A DNA stretch of 64,000 bases from Utricularia gibba (GCA_002189035.1 NEEC01000002.1:3557001-3621000); one strand, 5' to 3'; positions 48,421 to 61,533 are shown, numbered from the stretch's first letter. Notes: generated from the sequence alone by a model not told the origin. Translations and numbers: made by a program.

Positions 48421-48569
48421 AGTCACAAATGATTTATATTAGAGACATGGTCGATATTTTCCCCATTTTTATTTATTTTCTTCCAAGACGTATTTTTAAA
48501 TAATGAAATAGGAGCCTTATGTTGGGAGGCATCTAACAGCGAATATGCTTTTTTGGAATGCCCATTAAT

Positions 48570-48577
48570 CCACGTGG
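48570..48577 (+). promoter_or_regulatory. G-box/ABRE-like element upstream of enolase
   Basis: CCACGTGG palindrome, 141 bases before the enolase ATG, followed by a GC-rich stretch unlike the AT-rich surroundings. G-boxes bind bZIP/bHLH factors. A role here is inferred from position only. Confidence 0.5.
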
Positions 48578-48717
48578 CAGGCGGCGTAAACATCGACGGC
48601 GGGTATTGGCCGGGGTCTTCTTTAAGTACTGGACGAGATGCCGCAATCGCTGCTGAAGCCGCTCTCCGGTGCAACTCTCCACACTACAATTCTCGTTTAC
48701 GTCTTTCTCTCCCTGTA

Positions 48718-51588
48718 ATGGCTACGATAAAATCCGTTCATGCGCGTCAGATCTTCGACAGCCGTGGAAATCCTACCGTTGAGGTAAGCGCTCCGCAGAC
48801 GATTTGTGGTGTATTTTTCCAGATCTGTTTTGGAGTGTTGTGCCGGCATTTATTTATTTTTCTTTTCCAGTTTTGTTCTGGGTGATAGATTTGAATATAT
48901 TGGCTCTATAGAAGTATTTTATGTATGTTGCATGGACCGGATTGGTGCGAAATCATACGCCGAAACAACTGTAGGTTGATGTTCATCTCTCCAACGGAAT
49001 CTCTGCTAGAGCTGCTGTTCCCAGTGGTGCATCAACCGGTAGAGGGATTTTTTGAACGCAGACGCGATTCTTTTATTCTCATCATTTAACTTTTTCTTTT
49101 GTTTTTTGGAAAGCACATTACTGTCTTTTTCTCTCTCGGATATGTTTTGTATTAGGAATGTTAACTTTGACCTGCCTTCAACTCTCCTGTTTTTAAAGGA
49201 ATCTACGAGGCTCTTGAGTTGAGGGATGGAGGATCAGATTACCTTGGAAAAGGTGTATCGAAGGTGACTACATATGTGGATGGTTCACTATGTTCTGTGT
49301 TGGGATGTCAAATCAATTGTGGTCACTGCTTCGTTTCTCCGTTGCAGGCAGTTAATAACGTGAATACCATAATTGCACCCGCGCTCATTGGAAGGGTTCG
49401 TTTGTGATTTTATCCCAGTTCTTATCGTTCAAGTGACTCTTGATGTTTGCTCTAATGAAAAATCTTTGTCGTTTCCTTCACAGAATCCCGCAGAACAAAC
49501 TGCTATTGATAATTTTATGGTTCAAGAACTCGACGGAACTCAAAATGATTGGGGCTGGTGCAAACAAAAGGTTTCAACCCTCACTTTTATCTCACTCTTC
49601 TATTTAAGGTCTACAATTTGACCTGAACTTTGTAATGTATTGTGACTTGGGATACAGCTTGGAGCAAATGCCATTCTGGCCGTGTCTCTTGCAGTTTGTA
49701 AAGCTGGCGCTGCTTTGCTAGGTGTTCCTTTGTATAAGGTAAGTTGCATCCTGGATTATTGACTTTGGTAGATGCTATCATTGTCGTAATTTTTGACAAC
49801 GTGCTTTTTTACCGTTGGGAACAAACTTGAAGTATAACATTTCTGCATTTGGCATGTTAATTCAAACGCTTTCTCTGTTGCAGCACATAGCCAACCTAGC
49901 TGGAAACAAGAAGCTGGTTCTCCCCGTTCCCGCCTTTAATGTGATCAATGGTGGATCACATGCTGGAAACAAACTTGCCATGCAGGAATTCATGATTCTT
50001 CCTGTTGGGGCATCTTCTTTCAAGGAGGCCATGAAGATGGGCGTTGAAGTATATCACAATTTGAAGGCAATAACCATATATTACTCTGTTTTCTATCTTT
50101 CGTAGCTCATGAAAAATCGAAAATAGAGTTGGAAATATATCTCTCTTTGTTTAGTTTTTTTTTTATTTCATGAAAATTCTCATAAATCTCTTGAGTTTTG
50201 ACAATAAAATTCTTCTACGCTAACCCGTTTTCTTATACCAAACCTCTTTTGGCTTCAGTCTGTTATTAAGAAGAAATATGGACAAGATGCAACTAATGTT
50301 GGTGATGAGGGTGGTTTTGCTCCCAACATTCAGGTAATGTGGCATCGATTGCTTATTACACTGTAGCATAAGACATCCTCAATTATATCTTTTGTTTCCC
50401 TTCAGGAAAACAAGGAAGGCCTGGAACTTCTAAAGACAGCTATTGAAAAGGCAGGATACACTGGAAAAGTAATGCTTTTATCCCTTCACTGGTTTGTAGT
50501 TTAGAGATGCCAAAAATATAAAATTACATCGTTGTTGTTTCAGGTTGTTATCGGTATGGATGTTGCTGCATCTGAGTTTTATGGATCAGACAAGACGTAT
50601 GACTTGAACTTCAAGGAAGAGGTAGGCAACTATTTGGCTATGTTGGATTAGATTTTTGGCGTACCCTGGATCTGCATTGAATGTTTTTATGCCTCTTTCT
50701 CTCTTTTAATTTCAGAATAACGATGGCAAGCAAAAAATCTCTGGCGATCAGCTCAAGGACTTATACAAGTCATTTGTTTCTGAGTACCCTATTGTGTCAA
50801 TTGAGGACCCATTTGACCAGGATGATTGGGAGCACTATTCCAAGCTGACAGCAGAAATCGGAACACAAGTACAAATTGTCGGCGATGATCTTCTTGTCAC
50901 CAACCCCAAGGTAATGACATCGATTTGAGAAGAAGACTAGTTTTGGGGACCAACGAGCTGTCTTGTCATGGTTTCTTCCCTGCAATTATCATGTTTACAG
51001 AGAGTAGGCAAGGCTATCGAGGAAAAATCTTGCAATGCCCTCCTCCTCAAAGTTAATCAAATTGGATCCGTGACCGAGAGCATTGAGGCAGTTAAGATGT
51101 CAAAGCATGCTGGCTGGGGTGTGATGGCCAGTCACCGCAGGTGACAATATTGAGGATTTCCTCATCCAATTCACACAAGATGCTTTCTTCCAATTGTTCT
51201 TGCCCCACTAATGCGACACATATTGGTGCAGTGGGGAGACAGAGGATACCTTCATTGCTGATCTCTCTGTTGGGTTGGCCACCGTAATGCTCGCTCTCTA
51301 CCTCTTGTGTTTCCTGTTCCTGTATTCGTTAAGGATTGCACATACTCACCAAGCCCCCCATAAATCTTGCAGGGCCAGATTAAGACTGGTGCTCCATGCA
51401 GATCAGAACGCCTTGCGAAATACAACCAGGTAGGGGTAGATTGGTTTGTTGATTCACCGTGGCGTTTACGGGCTTTATGAACTTGTGGGCTGTGAATGCG
51501 CGTGCAGTTGTTGAGAATTGAAGAGGAGCTGGGTTCTGAAGCGGTCTATGCGGGAGCCAACTTCCGTCGCCCGGTCGAGCCCTATTAG
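48718..51588 (+). CDS. ENO: Enolase (2-phospho-D-glycerate hydrolyase), cytosolic type
   Basis: Fifteen exons: 48718-48783, 48975-49038, 49199-49263, 49348-49395, 49484-49570, 49658-49738, 49884-50066, 50259-50333, 50406-50468, 50544-50621, 50716-50910, 51001-51140, 51232-51283, 51373-51429, 51508-51588. They join to 1335 bases, 444 residues plus stop, the usual size of plant cytosolic enolase (EC 4.2.1.11; glycolysis, 2-phosphoglycerate to phosphoenolpyruvate). The start is [20 protein letters not shown]. Active-site and Mg2+ residues are visible in [12 protein letters not shown] (His, Glu), [10 protein letters not shown] (Asp), [11 protein letters not shown] (Glu), [10 protein letters not shown] (Asp), the signature [14 protein letters not shown] (Lys), ASHRSGETED (His) and [11 protein letters not shown] (Lys). 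All introns are GT-AG except intron 7, which begins GC (AAG|GCAATA, ending CAG at 50258). No frame damage: it looks intact. The symbol is generic; ENO2 orthology is likely but untested. Confidence 0.97.
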
Positions 51589-52841
51589 ACCACCGTGACC
51601 CAACTCGAACCACTCCGGCTCACACCTTCGCTTCTTTTCTTTATATTTTTCAATCATGGGGCAAAGAGCTAATTTTGCTTAATACCCTTGTCAGATTTTT
51701 GCTATTGCTATTGCACCTTAATGTATTTGTGATTTAACTTTGTTAGGTTTATTATTAATAATTTGTCTAATTTATTTTCTTGATAATTTACTCTTGGTTA
51801 GGTTATCAAATAGTATATAAAAAAATGACTTTGTAAGAATATTTAAATTATTTTTAAAAATTGAGTTTTTCTAAAATGTTTTCTTCTGCTTCTACTAAAA
51901 TCATTTTTTGAAATTTTATTTTTTGGAATTTCCCTAATTTTCTTTTAACTCTCCACAATGCTTGTTAACTCTTGAGTGCACCTTCTCCTGATAAAAATAG
52001 GTAAATTAGAGAAAAGGAGATAATTTTATTTGTAAAATATTGCAAGTTTGAATAAATGTACATTTTAAAAGAAAAATTGTATAAATTATTAAAATAATAT
52101 ATTAAAAGATTAAAATAAATTATTTTAAATATAAATATAATATAATGATATTTTTATATTATAATAAATTTAAACATATATTAAATTAAAAACAGATAAA
52201 TACATAATTAACTTTAACCTATTAATTTTAATTACTTAACTATGAATAAAATAATAACAACTGAATTGAATTGTTGTAAATATTTGAACATATTTTACAC
52301 AATTATCATGATTGTTGAATCAAAAAAATTAATGCATGAAATTAAATAAAATATGGATGAATTAATAATGATTAATATAATAATTAAAATATATAATACT
52401 ATTGAATAAGACATGTGATTGGTAACTCCCCTTGCATTTCTTTTTTTGATTGGCTTTGGTTATGTTTATTGGTATTATATTTTTCGGGTAGTTATTTCAG
52501 TTAATTATAAAAATAGTCATTGAACATTTTTCTCTCATACATTGACCAAATTTATACATTTTCACACACACAAAATACAATGTCCATTTCTGTAATCTAT
52601 TGTTACCTTACATAGGAATTTTAGCATGCTTTTTGTTGTGATATTTTTTATTATCATGCTTTCTTTAAGTTTTTTGTACAAGCTGCACAACCCTTAATTC
52701 ACAGTGAGCGACCCAAATACAAAATGATCCTGGACTTATTCCTACGTATACTACTATATTTCTTCGACAGATCTTGCGCAAGGAGACTAAGGCATTAGGA
52801 TTTGACTTACTTTATCCAATGTCTTACCTTGATTTCATTAA
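51589..52841. other. Enolase 3' flank and AT-rich intergenic DNA
   Basis: The 3' UTR presumably runs some 200-300 bases past the stop. From about 51720 the sequence is AT-rich with no recognised element or gene. Confidence 0.5.
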
Positions 52842-53735
52842 GGCCACGTTTGGTAGGGTTTAAATAGGTTTTCGAGTGTGTTTATCGGTAAACCGATGTT
52901 TGATATGTGGGTTAAGATGGGTAATTTTAAACCCATATACTGTTCATAAACATGTTTGAAACCCATAACCGTGGGTTTATATAATCCCATGTAGGAGGTG
53001 GGTTTATATAAACTTTTTTGTTCCTTCTTATTTTACCCTTTAATCAGTCTTTTTGAAAGCTAATTTCAGATCTGTAGCAAATCTATTGAAGACCATTCCC
53101 CTAAGCTTCAGCAATGTTTGTCTTTAGACAGCCTTGCTTCATTCTTCACTGCCGATGATGCGGCTGCCTTGGATTTGCTAACTCCCATTTCAAGTTGATG
53201 TAAGATGGTGGTCTCGGCATTTTTCAGTTTTTGGAGCCAAAAAAGAAGGCAATGGTGTTGTTGCATCCCTCTGCTCATGAAATAGCTCTCCTACAACAGT
53301 AGCACTCTTTACATCTGTGCACTTGGTTGAAAAATGGATACCAGAAGGAGAAAAAAACGCAGAAGAAAAAAAAGAAGAATGAGAAAAAAAAAAGAAGAAA
53401 AACAAGAATAAATAAGAGAAGAAAAAGAAAAATAAACTGTTACAATTGTATAAAATTGTAAAAGAGTACTATACTTACTATTATAGGGTGTTTTCTACAA
53501 ATTATAATTAAAAAGATGGATTTTTTTAAAAAGGTTATATTGGTAATTTAATGCATACATTAATCATATACTTAATTTTATATTCATGTATCAAACATGT
53601 TTTCATCTTAAACTCAAATAAGTTAAACTCATAAACCAAACACAAATAATCTTTTAAATTCATAAAATCTATTTATCTAAATCCAAATGAATTAAACTTG
53701 GATTTAAATATTACTCATCAACCAAACATGACCAA
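52842..53735. mobile_element. MITE-like or non-autonomous DNA transposon
   Basis: The left end GGCCACGTTTGGTAGGG and the right end, reverse complement TGGTCATGTTTGGTTGATG, form degenerate inverted termini of the GGNCATGTTTGGT type. The interior (about 0.9 kb) has GGGTTTATATAA repeats near 52970-53010 and an A/G-rich run at 53340-53430. The only long frame is a low-complexity Phe run. The TSD is not clear. The superfamily is unassigned. Confidence 0.55.
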
Positions 53736-55430
53736 TGATTATCATTGGGCTTGGCCCCTTTTTATTTGAATCACCATGTCAAAAGCCTAATTTATTTTTA
53801 ATATTATGGTTAAGATTGTTATATCAAATGAACTAACACAAACATCTATATTTATAGTTGTTTATTTAATTCTATCGATAAAATTTGTTTATATTCATTT
53901 ATTTAAGTTCATCGAATCAAATTTTTTTTATGTTCATTTATTTAAAATTCATGATTATTCACAAACATTTATCAACAAATAAATATTATTAATTATTATA
54001 TTTATTTGTATTTATTAATTAAAAATATAACATATACATAATTTAAATTTAAATACAAAAATCCATGATAGTAGGTTTTTGATAAAGTATATAACAAATA
54101 AAATAATTAAATAGTAATTTTAGAAATCAAAATATATCAATTATTCTAATAATTATTGTTTTAATATCACAATTCTTATTTTCTAGTTAAAAATTATTGT
54201 GATTCAACATAAATATCATATTTTTAATACAAATTAGCATTTTTTATGTTTCTTAATCGAGAAAAATGATCAAAAATCATTTATAACTTGACTATAAACA
54301 TAAAAAATAATTTCTAATGTTATATATATATATATATATTGTTTAAATAATTACACTATGTTTATAATATTGATTACTATAAAATATTTTATATTATTAT
54401 TTTATATCAATGAAAGTATTTTATTATAATATTATATATTATAATAAAATAGAATCAAATACAATCAAACATTGATTTTTATCTCTATTAGTTTATTAAA
54501 GTAATAAATTTGGTTTGTTTTCATCTATATACTTTATTTAAACGAAAATAAATGAGCTTAATCGAGTCAAATACAATTCGGACAGAAGTTATTTATTCAC
54601 TATAACATCCCGAATTATGGTCTATGTTAATTTTTCTTGACCCAAAGAGTGAGCATTTGGAGTATAGTTATATTTGTTTGCTTGCACAAGTCATGGATAC
54701 AAAAGAACCATAGTTGATGGCACTTCCAATCTTAATGATCAAGTTCAATCTCAATGATCAATCAAGTGTATGTTAACGATACCCTATTCAAGAATGAAAT
54801 GGGTTTTCGCAAAAAAATAAGAGGCTCAGCTTGGGAGGAAGGCACAATGGTCAAAGAGAAGGAATTTTTTGGAGTACTAAAATAAATCGGTCCGCATATG
54901 TAAACCAAAATTTGATAATTATAAAAAAATTAAAAAACTGAGAGGATTGAATTAATACATTGTTATTGGGTCGGATGGTGAATTTTAATTTTAAAAACCA
55001 TTAATCACCCGACCCATCATAAATGTCTGTATATTAAATAATATTCAATATTTTTTATTCAAAAATTCACCTCTCTCATCGTAAGCAATGCTTTTGACTT
55101 GAGGGTATTGAATTTTTGCAAAATTCACCTCTCTCATCGCCCTACCTATTTCTTTGCAAATTGTGACTGTTATTTACTCTATCCTGGTTAGATATTCTTG
55201 AGCATGCATTTTTCTACTAGATCTTGGTTATATTTTGTTTGAAATATGCGTCTATTGAATTATATCTTTGGATTGAGTGAAATAATTTTTTTTTCATAAT
55301 TCTCAAATAGTTTTTTTTTCCTTTATATAAATGTAATTTATGATTAAAATGTTCAAACATTTTAATCTTAGGGGCTAGGTATATCATGAAAACTGAAAAG
55401 TACAAAAGTATTGGCAAGATTGAGAGTGAA
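53736..55430. other. AT-rich intergenic DNA; no gene recognised
   Basis: Includes a (TA)n tract at about 54322-54339 and a direct repeat AAATTCACCTCTCTCATCG at about 55065 and 55120. The right end (about 55370-55430) is the 5' edge of the hAT remnant interrupted by the B LTR. Confidence 0.5.
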
Positions 55431-56849
55431 TGATAAACAAAAATTTAGCAATGTCGTTGCAATAAAACCAAATTTTCGTTATCAAATAAATTTATAAGCT
55501 CTAATCTACACAAAATCCAAATTTAGAAAACTTGTATAGTAAATGTCGAGGTTGATCACAAGGAACTTGTGCTTGCTAAGTATTTCAATAGATGCATCAT
55601 TCGGAATAACAGTGAGTTTTAGTCTAAGTTCGAACTAATAGTGGTAAACAAGTTCAGTAAATAATATCAAGTCCAACGCTAAAGGTATCAAGTACTGGTT
55701 CTAATTTAGAGTAATACTAAGATGCCTTAAGGGTTTGCAGGTGGTAGGGTGTCAAAATTCCTAATTTAATTTACCATGTTTCTACACTCACAACTTCAAA
55801 TAACCTAAGTCTACCCAGGTCATTCATCATATTTTCGGCTAAGTTAGTATATAGAACCTAAGTATTTCCGCAATATCATCACCAACATTGCAATTAGGTC
55901 TACCCGCATGCAAAGTATATAGAACCAGGTCTACCCGGTTCTACTGGTTCTACCCCGGACTAACACCTACTATTCCTATTTTGATTTGTTAGTTTACCTC
56001 TAAATCAAACATCTTAGTTGTGAAGCTACTTGTTCCCCTCCTTAGGTCTACCCATGAAATGATAGAAACAATAGCTAAGAAACAATAATGAATTTTATTT
56101 TGAATTCTAGATCCATACCACCATGCTTTATCTTAAAGCATCCCTAAGGTTCTAGCTATTCATACTTTCAAGGTAAAATATGATAACATTAACATAAAAT
56201 GGTGAAAATGTCAATAACATCATGAGAGAGTTGGTTGTAGAAACTGAAAACATCAACAAACGAAAGTAAAGAAATGATAGTTCTTGTTTCTGTCAGCTAC
56301 TGTTCATAGGCTAGAATAGTAGCACTGGGCTGGGTCTTGATCTTCTTCCTTCATGTTGGAGGTTCTTCTCCAGAAAAAATCACCCTTCTACTCCTTCTGG
56401 TTCAGTATTCGTCGTGTTGGGGTTGAGGGAGAGACCCCCTCGTGTGTGCTGCAAAACTGCTGCTAAAGCTGGTCGAGCCCCCTAGCGACTCTCTCTCCTC
56501 CGTTTTTTTCTCTGTCTCGCATTTCCCAAAGCAAGTACAATCTATGAAAACATTGCTGCTCCTACCCCTGACTTGTAGACTGCCGTGTGACAGTATACTC
56601 ATTCCTCCCTACTGCACGGTAACTCGCATGAAATCCTTGACTTTTCCACAATTTTGGAATCGCTGCTAGACTCAAAAATTGGGTTAGAACATGGGGTGGC
56701 TTAAATCCTTTGATTTATCCCACAAACACACCAAAAATTACATTTTCCCTAATCATATAAAAATATTCAAAACTATAAAATTAACAAGTAAACATAATTA
56801 AAAATTTGTGATTTTAATATCATAAAACATGAAAATTTGTGTGCTATCA
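55431..56849 (-). mobile_element. Solo LTR, family B, with GTGAA target-site duplication
   Basis: 1419 bp, plus-strand view TGATAAACAAAAAT...GTGCTATCA. GTGAA at 55426-55430 is repeated exactly at 56850-56854. No PBS or coding DNA adjoins. It lies inside the hAT remnant, whose reading frame is continuous across the empty site. Frames within the LTR are shadows. Confidence 0.9.
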
Positions 56850-57694
56850 GTGAATATGCTCATGGTTCTACATCAAAACCACCTCAAAAATGATCCTTTT
56901 GGATTGGAAGCCAAGTACCTCTAATTCAAAGAAGAAGAAATCTAGTTTTACTAATAAAAGTATAGTATCCAAAATTACTAATAGTAGAAGATCTTTGGTG
57001 TGAGACCATTTTGATGAAATTCTTGTTGAAGATGCAATGGATACAGAGAAATTCAAACTAAAATCATGTTGCAAGTATTTTGATTAAGAATATGTAGCTG
57101 AAGTGAAAAAACATGTTACAAGTAATATGATTTATCATTTTAATGAACAATGCAAGTATACTTATAGACAAGTTGATGGAAAACAAAATTATTATCTTTT
57201 AAAACATCAAAGGATGGATCTTTTGCATTAAAGTCATCAAGTTTTTCTCAAGAAGAGTGTAGAAAATCGCTGACAAAGATGATTATTATTGATGAATGTC
57301 ATTTTATAACCGTTGATGGTTTATGATTCATAGCCAAAATTTAAGATTTCTAGTTGCTTTACAATTTCAAGAGATTGTCTCAATCTTTATTTTGAGTAGA
57401 AGAAAAAACTGAAAAAAGTCATGTGTGTCAATACAGAATGTTAACTACATTCAATACAAGAACTATCATTTCTCAATCTTTATTTTGAGTACATTATTTT
57501 CAGATTGGAAAGATTATGTCTTATTGTAGATACATGGACTTCAATACAGAATGTGAACTACATGTGTGTCAATGCACATTGGATAGATAAGGATTTCAAT
57601 TTGCAGAAGAGAACTCAAAGTTTTTCAATTATTCTAAATCAGAGGGATAAGACAATTTGTATGATGATTGAGTACTACATGTGTGTCAATGCAC
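56850..57694 (+). pseudogene. hAT transposase remnant
   Basis: Across frames it shows a BED-type zinc-finger start (a DHFDEILVEDAMDTEKFKLK block with its Trp replaced by a stop, about 57000). Next come GSFALKSSSFSQEECRKSLT and KMIIIDECHF (about 57215-57310), the hAT segment that usually reads ...MIIVDELPF. Then LCLIVDTWTSIQNVNYMCVN and FNLQKRTQSF (57505-57640) correspond to the TxDxWTS...YMxVTAH region at the start of the hAT nuclease. Many stops. The C-terminal dimerisation domain is absent. The frame stops where the family E LTR begins. Confidence 0.8.
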
Positions 57695-59197
57695 TGTTGG
57701 GTTTCTCGTAGACATCGTATGTCTCAAAAGCAGCGGAATTTTAAAAATTTTGCGAAACCCCCAACGCAGATCTTGGAATACGGTATACATCAGACATAGG
57801 GATGTTCAAATTACCTTTCAGATGACTTCGTTGTTCACGAACCGCCAATAGCAGACGGCCTCTATGGTATCCACACGTGGAGCACTCCGTCGATAACGTT
57901 CTCAAGGCTCTTGAATGCTGGTCGAATTTCTCAGGTGCTAGTAGAGAAAAACGCCTCCTTGTGGATTAGTCTCAGAGAGCACGAAGACCCTTAGAGCAGC
58001 TCTCAAGATCTAAATCTTTTGATAAATATATGGTAACATATCAAATCATATCTCCGTAAAGATTTTATCTTGTGGAGATATGTATATGTTCCAAATCTTA
58101 TCTATATATGATCTTTTATTTTGAGTTTAATCAATATTAATCTCAAAATAACTCTCAATTTAATTTATCCACTTTACCAATTACATCTCATGTAATTGTG
58201 TCATTCTATTTTATATTGTTGAGTGACTCCACTATTGTGTGTGACCCTATAGGCTTCTTCAATCAAGACCATAATAATGGATTTATTAATTAACTCTTAA
58301 TTAATCAAATCCATCATTATCGATCATGAGTGATGTCTAGCAACATATCATGATCCCCAAGATGTAAGAATAATCAGGTGAACTGATTGAGCCTTTCCAT
58401 GACCAGCCACCATGCAGTGAATAGCTTTCATCATACTTATATCTCATTCAATACCAGAACATGGGTGTGTGTCTTTCTGATGTATCGAACTTATAATTGC
58501 ATTCACGCACTAACACTCAATAACCTACTCAAACAATTCGAGTGTCATTACCCTGGGCCCAAGACTTATTGTTAGGCTTTGATGCAATTACTTGAGATAT
58601 GATCTCATCGCTAATATGAGTGATGAATTCTTTATTGATCAATCAACTATCTCCAACCTTAAGGAGTCAAATCCCTACTCATCCATACTAGGCAAGCCAT
58701 GGTTAGGCTCCCATTAGTAATGAGCAAAAATGTGAACTTAAGATCAAGATAACTTTGTTGACCTCAAGTCTAAGCTTAATTGCACGGCTATCATATTCGA
58801 GATCTTGCTACTGACACTTGGTTAGCTTCCCATAGTAGCATCTCGAAGATGAGTCATCCAGTGAATCGATTCTCTAATCGACACCCACACATAGGTTATA
58901 GTAATCTCATTACATCAATTGTGAGAACCATTGCCTAAACAATTTAGGGAACTCAATGTGTGCCAGCTTATCCGTATTTGTGATATCCTCATTTCACAAA
59001 TACTCTAGCTAGAGAGTTTTTAACTTGATCATGAGTGCTTTGAAGAATCTCACATTATGATCTCATCATAATTTCTATAGCACATAGATCAAGTAGAGGA
59101 TTTTATTAATGATATAAATTTGATCACAATTCAAAGTAAATATCATAAGATAAGATTTGACAATGAGTTGATTGTCTCTAGAACACATACACTAACA
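57695..59197 (-). mobile_element. Solo copia-type LTR, family E, copy 2
   Basis: 1503 bp from TGTTGGGTTTC to ACACTAACA, a near-complete match to 16196-17692. The flanks TGCAC and CACTA do not form a TSD, and the hAT frame does not resume on the right, so a deletion or rearrangement followed the insertion. Confidence 0.8.
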
Positions 59198-59688
59198 CAC
59201 TACTGCCAAGAGAATTTATGGGAGCAATAACAACTCCTACAAGATACAGAATTTGACAATCATAGAAAGATCTTGAACCAATTTTGACACAAGGTTTGCT
59301 ACAACAGAGTTAGATCACCTGCGCTTGAAGCATCGTTCCAATTGGTCATTCATACGAAAGGGATTGATCTCCTAGAAATAGAGTATCTCCTTTTCAATCC
59401 TCTTTTGGGTTGTGCACCTCTACTTAAAAGCTCTTTGTCATTTAGTTTGAAGCAGCAAAGAGTTCGTATCCATTAGTCGTTATTTTCAGTGAGCCCAAGA
59501 ATGATGGGTCATCTAGACGTGGGCTGGTTTATTTAGGTGACAGGTAAGATAAAGGCAGCCCACCACAGCCTCAATGAAAGTACAATCATGTATTTTTAAG
59601 TAGCAATTCAGCTGATGCAATAAACAAAATAGTGAAATATTGTTGTTTGGTATCTAGGTATAATTATAGCAAGTTGTTATAATTATAT
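59198..59688. other. No recognisable gene
   Basis: Moderately AT-rich DNA between two solo LTRs, possibly a repeat remnant. No motif is seen. Confidence 0.4.
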
Positions 59689-60694
59689 GATACATGTCAT
59701 TTTCTAAATAATTTTAAAGGATTTTTAACTTGTAAAATACAAAATGCGTAGTATGGGTGTCGAATACAGAGAGCTACTTTTCTAAAGATAGGTGAAGTTA
59801 TACCAAATACAACTATTACATTTTGTAAACGGGTTTGTAAAGTAAAAGATGTTAGAAACATAAATAATGAAGTTTGAGTGAGAGAATTGTAAGCAAACAA
59901 GAGAAATGGATTTAAGTGATGAACCTTAAATAAGAGAATGCTCTTGGGATTGGAATCATGTCCACTTATGTTCATTGTGTCTTCTCTCTTTTCTGATATT
60001 CTCGAGTACTTGACTATAGGAATAAAGAATTGTCTATCCTCCTTTACACTCTCTTGCAAGGAGATGCTGCTCCTCATTGGATAAACGTGAAAATAAGAGG
60101 TCGTGGTGACATACCCTCACAATTAAATTCCGCATGTGTGTCCAAGTGTTGCTAATGACCCAATAAATCCGTATACGAGATCAGTACAGTAACAGACAAA
60201 ACATTGTCTCTATCGAACCGATAGAGTATGAGTTGGTAATTTCCACCTTTCTCATCTTCAACACTCGAAGGTAATGACATGAATCTTGAATAAAGGTGCT
60301 GTTACATAAAGACTAACACAATTGCACATATGGAACCCGATCAGTTTTCCAAAGGCATTGGAGATTGAATAACAAAACATAAAACTAGGAGTCTCCCCAT
60401 CCATAAAAAAAGAGTTTCTAGCTGTAAATGACCATGCAAAACATGAAAAACGAAAACAAAGTTTTAGAGAGAAGCTAAAGAAAAATCCTTTAAAGAGATA
60501 AAATAAAAGAATAAACTAAAATGAATGTCTTAATTGAAACTAAACTACTTCTATCTGAGTTTTCGTGTCTCCTAATTCTGCTATGGATTGCAGTGACTTT
60601 TAAAATCTAAAACTTATATTATAGATTTTTAACTAAACAACTTAAATTAAATATAAAAATGATCTAAAAGATAATAATAAAATGACGTTTAACA
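59689..60694 (-). mobile_element. Solo LTR, family C, with TTATA target-site duplication
   Basis: 1006 bp, plus-strand view TGATACATGTCATTTTCT...GACGTTTAACA. TTATA at 59684-59688 is repeated exactly at 60695-60699. Shorter than 19497-20851 through internal loss, but it shares both termini and the CTCTTGCAAG segment. No internal domain. Confidence 0.85.
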
Positions 60695-60699
60695 TTATA

Positions 60700-61533
60700 C
60701 AAATTTGTAACCCTCATATATGGGTATCTATATCAATACCTAAGGGAGGTATAGGTATTTTTATACTTGGTATTAAAATTATATTTGTGTCCTAATTTTT
60801 TAATTATCTAATTATATTTAGTCATTTTAATTACATTATTTTTATTGAATTTGATTATTTTATCTACTAAATTACTCTCACATGCCCTAATTTCGTAGCC
60901 TCTACGCAGCTTGAGATAAGATGGGGGAGGGTCATGTATTCTAGAATATTTCAAGTGACTTTTCTTCCTTGAAATTCTTGATATGAATGTTCTTCAAGCC
61001 GTGGAATATTGTAACTTCTCTTTTATAAATTTCATAACTTGTCATTTTTGTTTTAATTTACATACCTTACAATTCATTGGAAGATCGCACTGGCATGGAT
61101 TTTTTGTTACATATTTCAATTTGAATGTTCTCATTGCAACTATCTTGTCACTTTTCTTCTATTGTAGAGATACTGTACACAACGGCCATAGTTTTTACAT
61201 ACGTTTAAAAAAGGGGACAAGATAGGTTTTTATAACTCATTCTTTATCCAATTGTTTTGTATGAAGATATAATTTAATTATGAATATTTTTCAGGTATTA
61301 TAGTGAAGAATGAATAATAAAGTTATGGTCAATGCTATTATTTGTGTTGTTGCAAAGCATTTGTGCATATTGAATTTTCTACTTTGGTAGCATAGTTATT
61401 GTGAGGATTATTGACGCAAACTGCAGCAATTGATGAATGAAAAAAATTCCAAAAGAAATCTAGTACTGAAGTACTCTTATTTATGATGTGAATAATTATG
61501 TCTTGGATAATTTGAGAAAAAGTAGAGATTTTT
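60700..61533. other. Presumed 5' flank or leader of the Harbinger element
   Basis: AT-rich DNA without coding motifs. The frame at 60983-61225 is unsupported. The left Harbinger terminus was not located. Confidence 0.4.

Noticed and set aside
53190-53405. Poly-Phe minus-strand frame
   Set aside because: Translation of an A/G-rich run inside a MITE-like element; no supporting motif.
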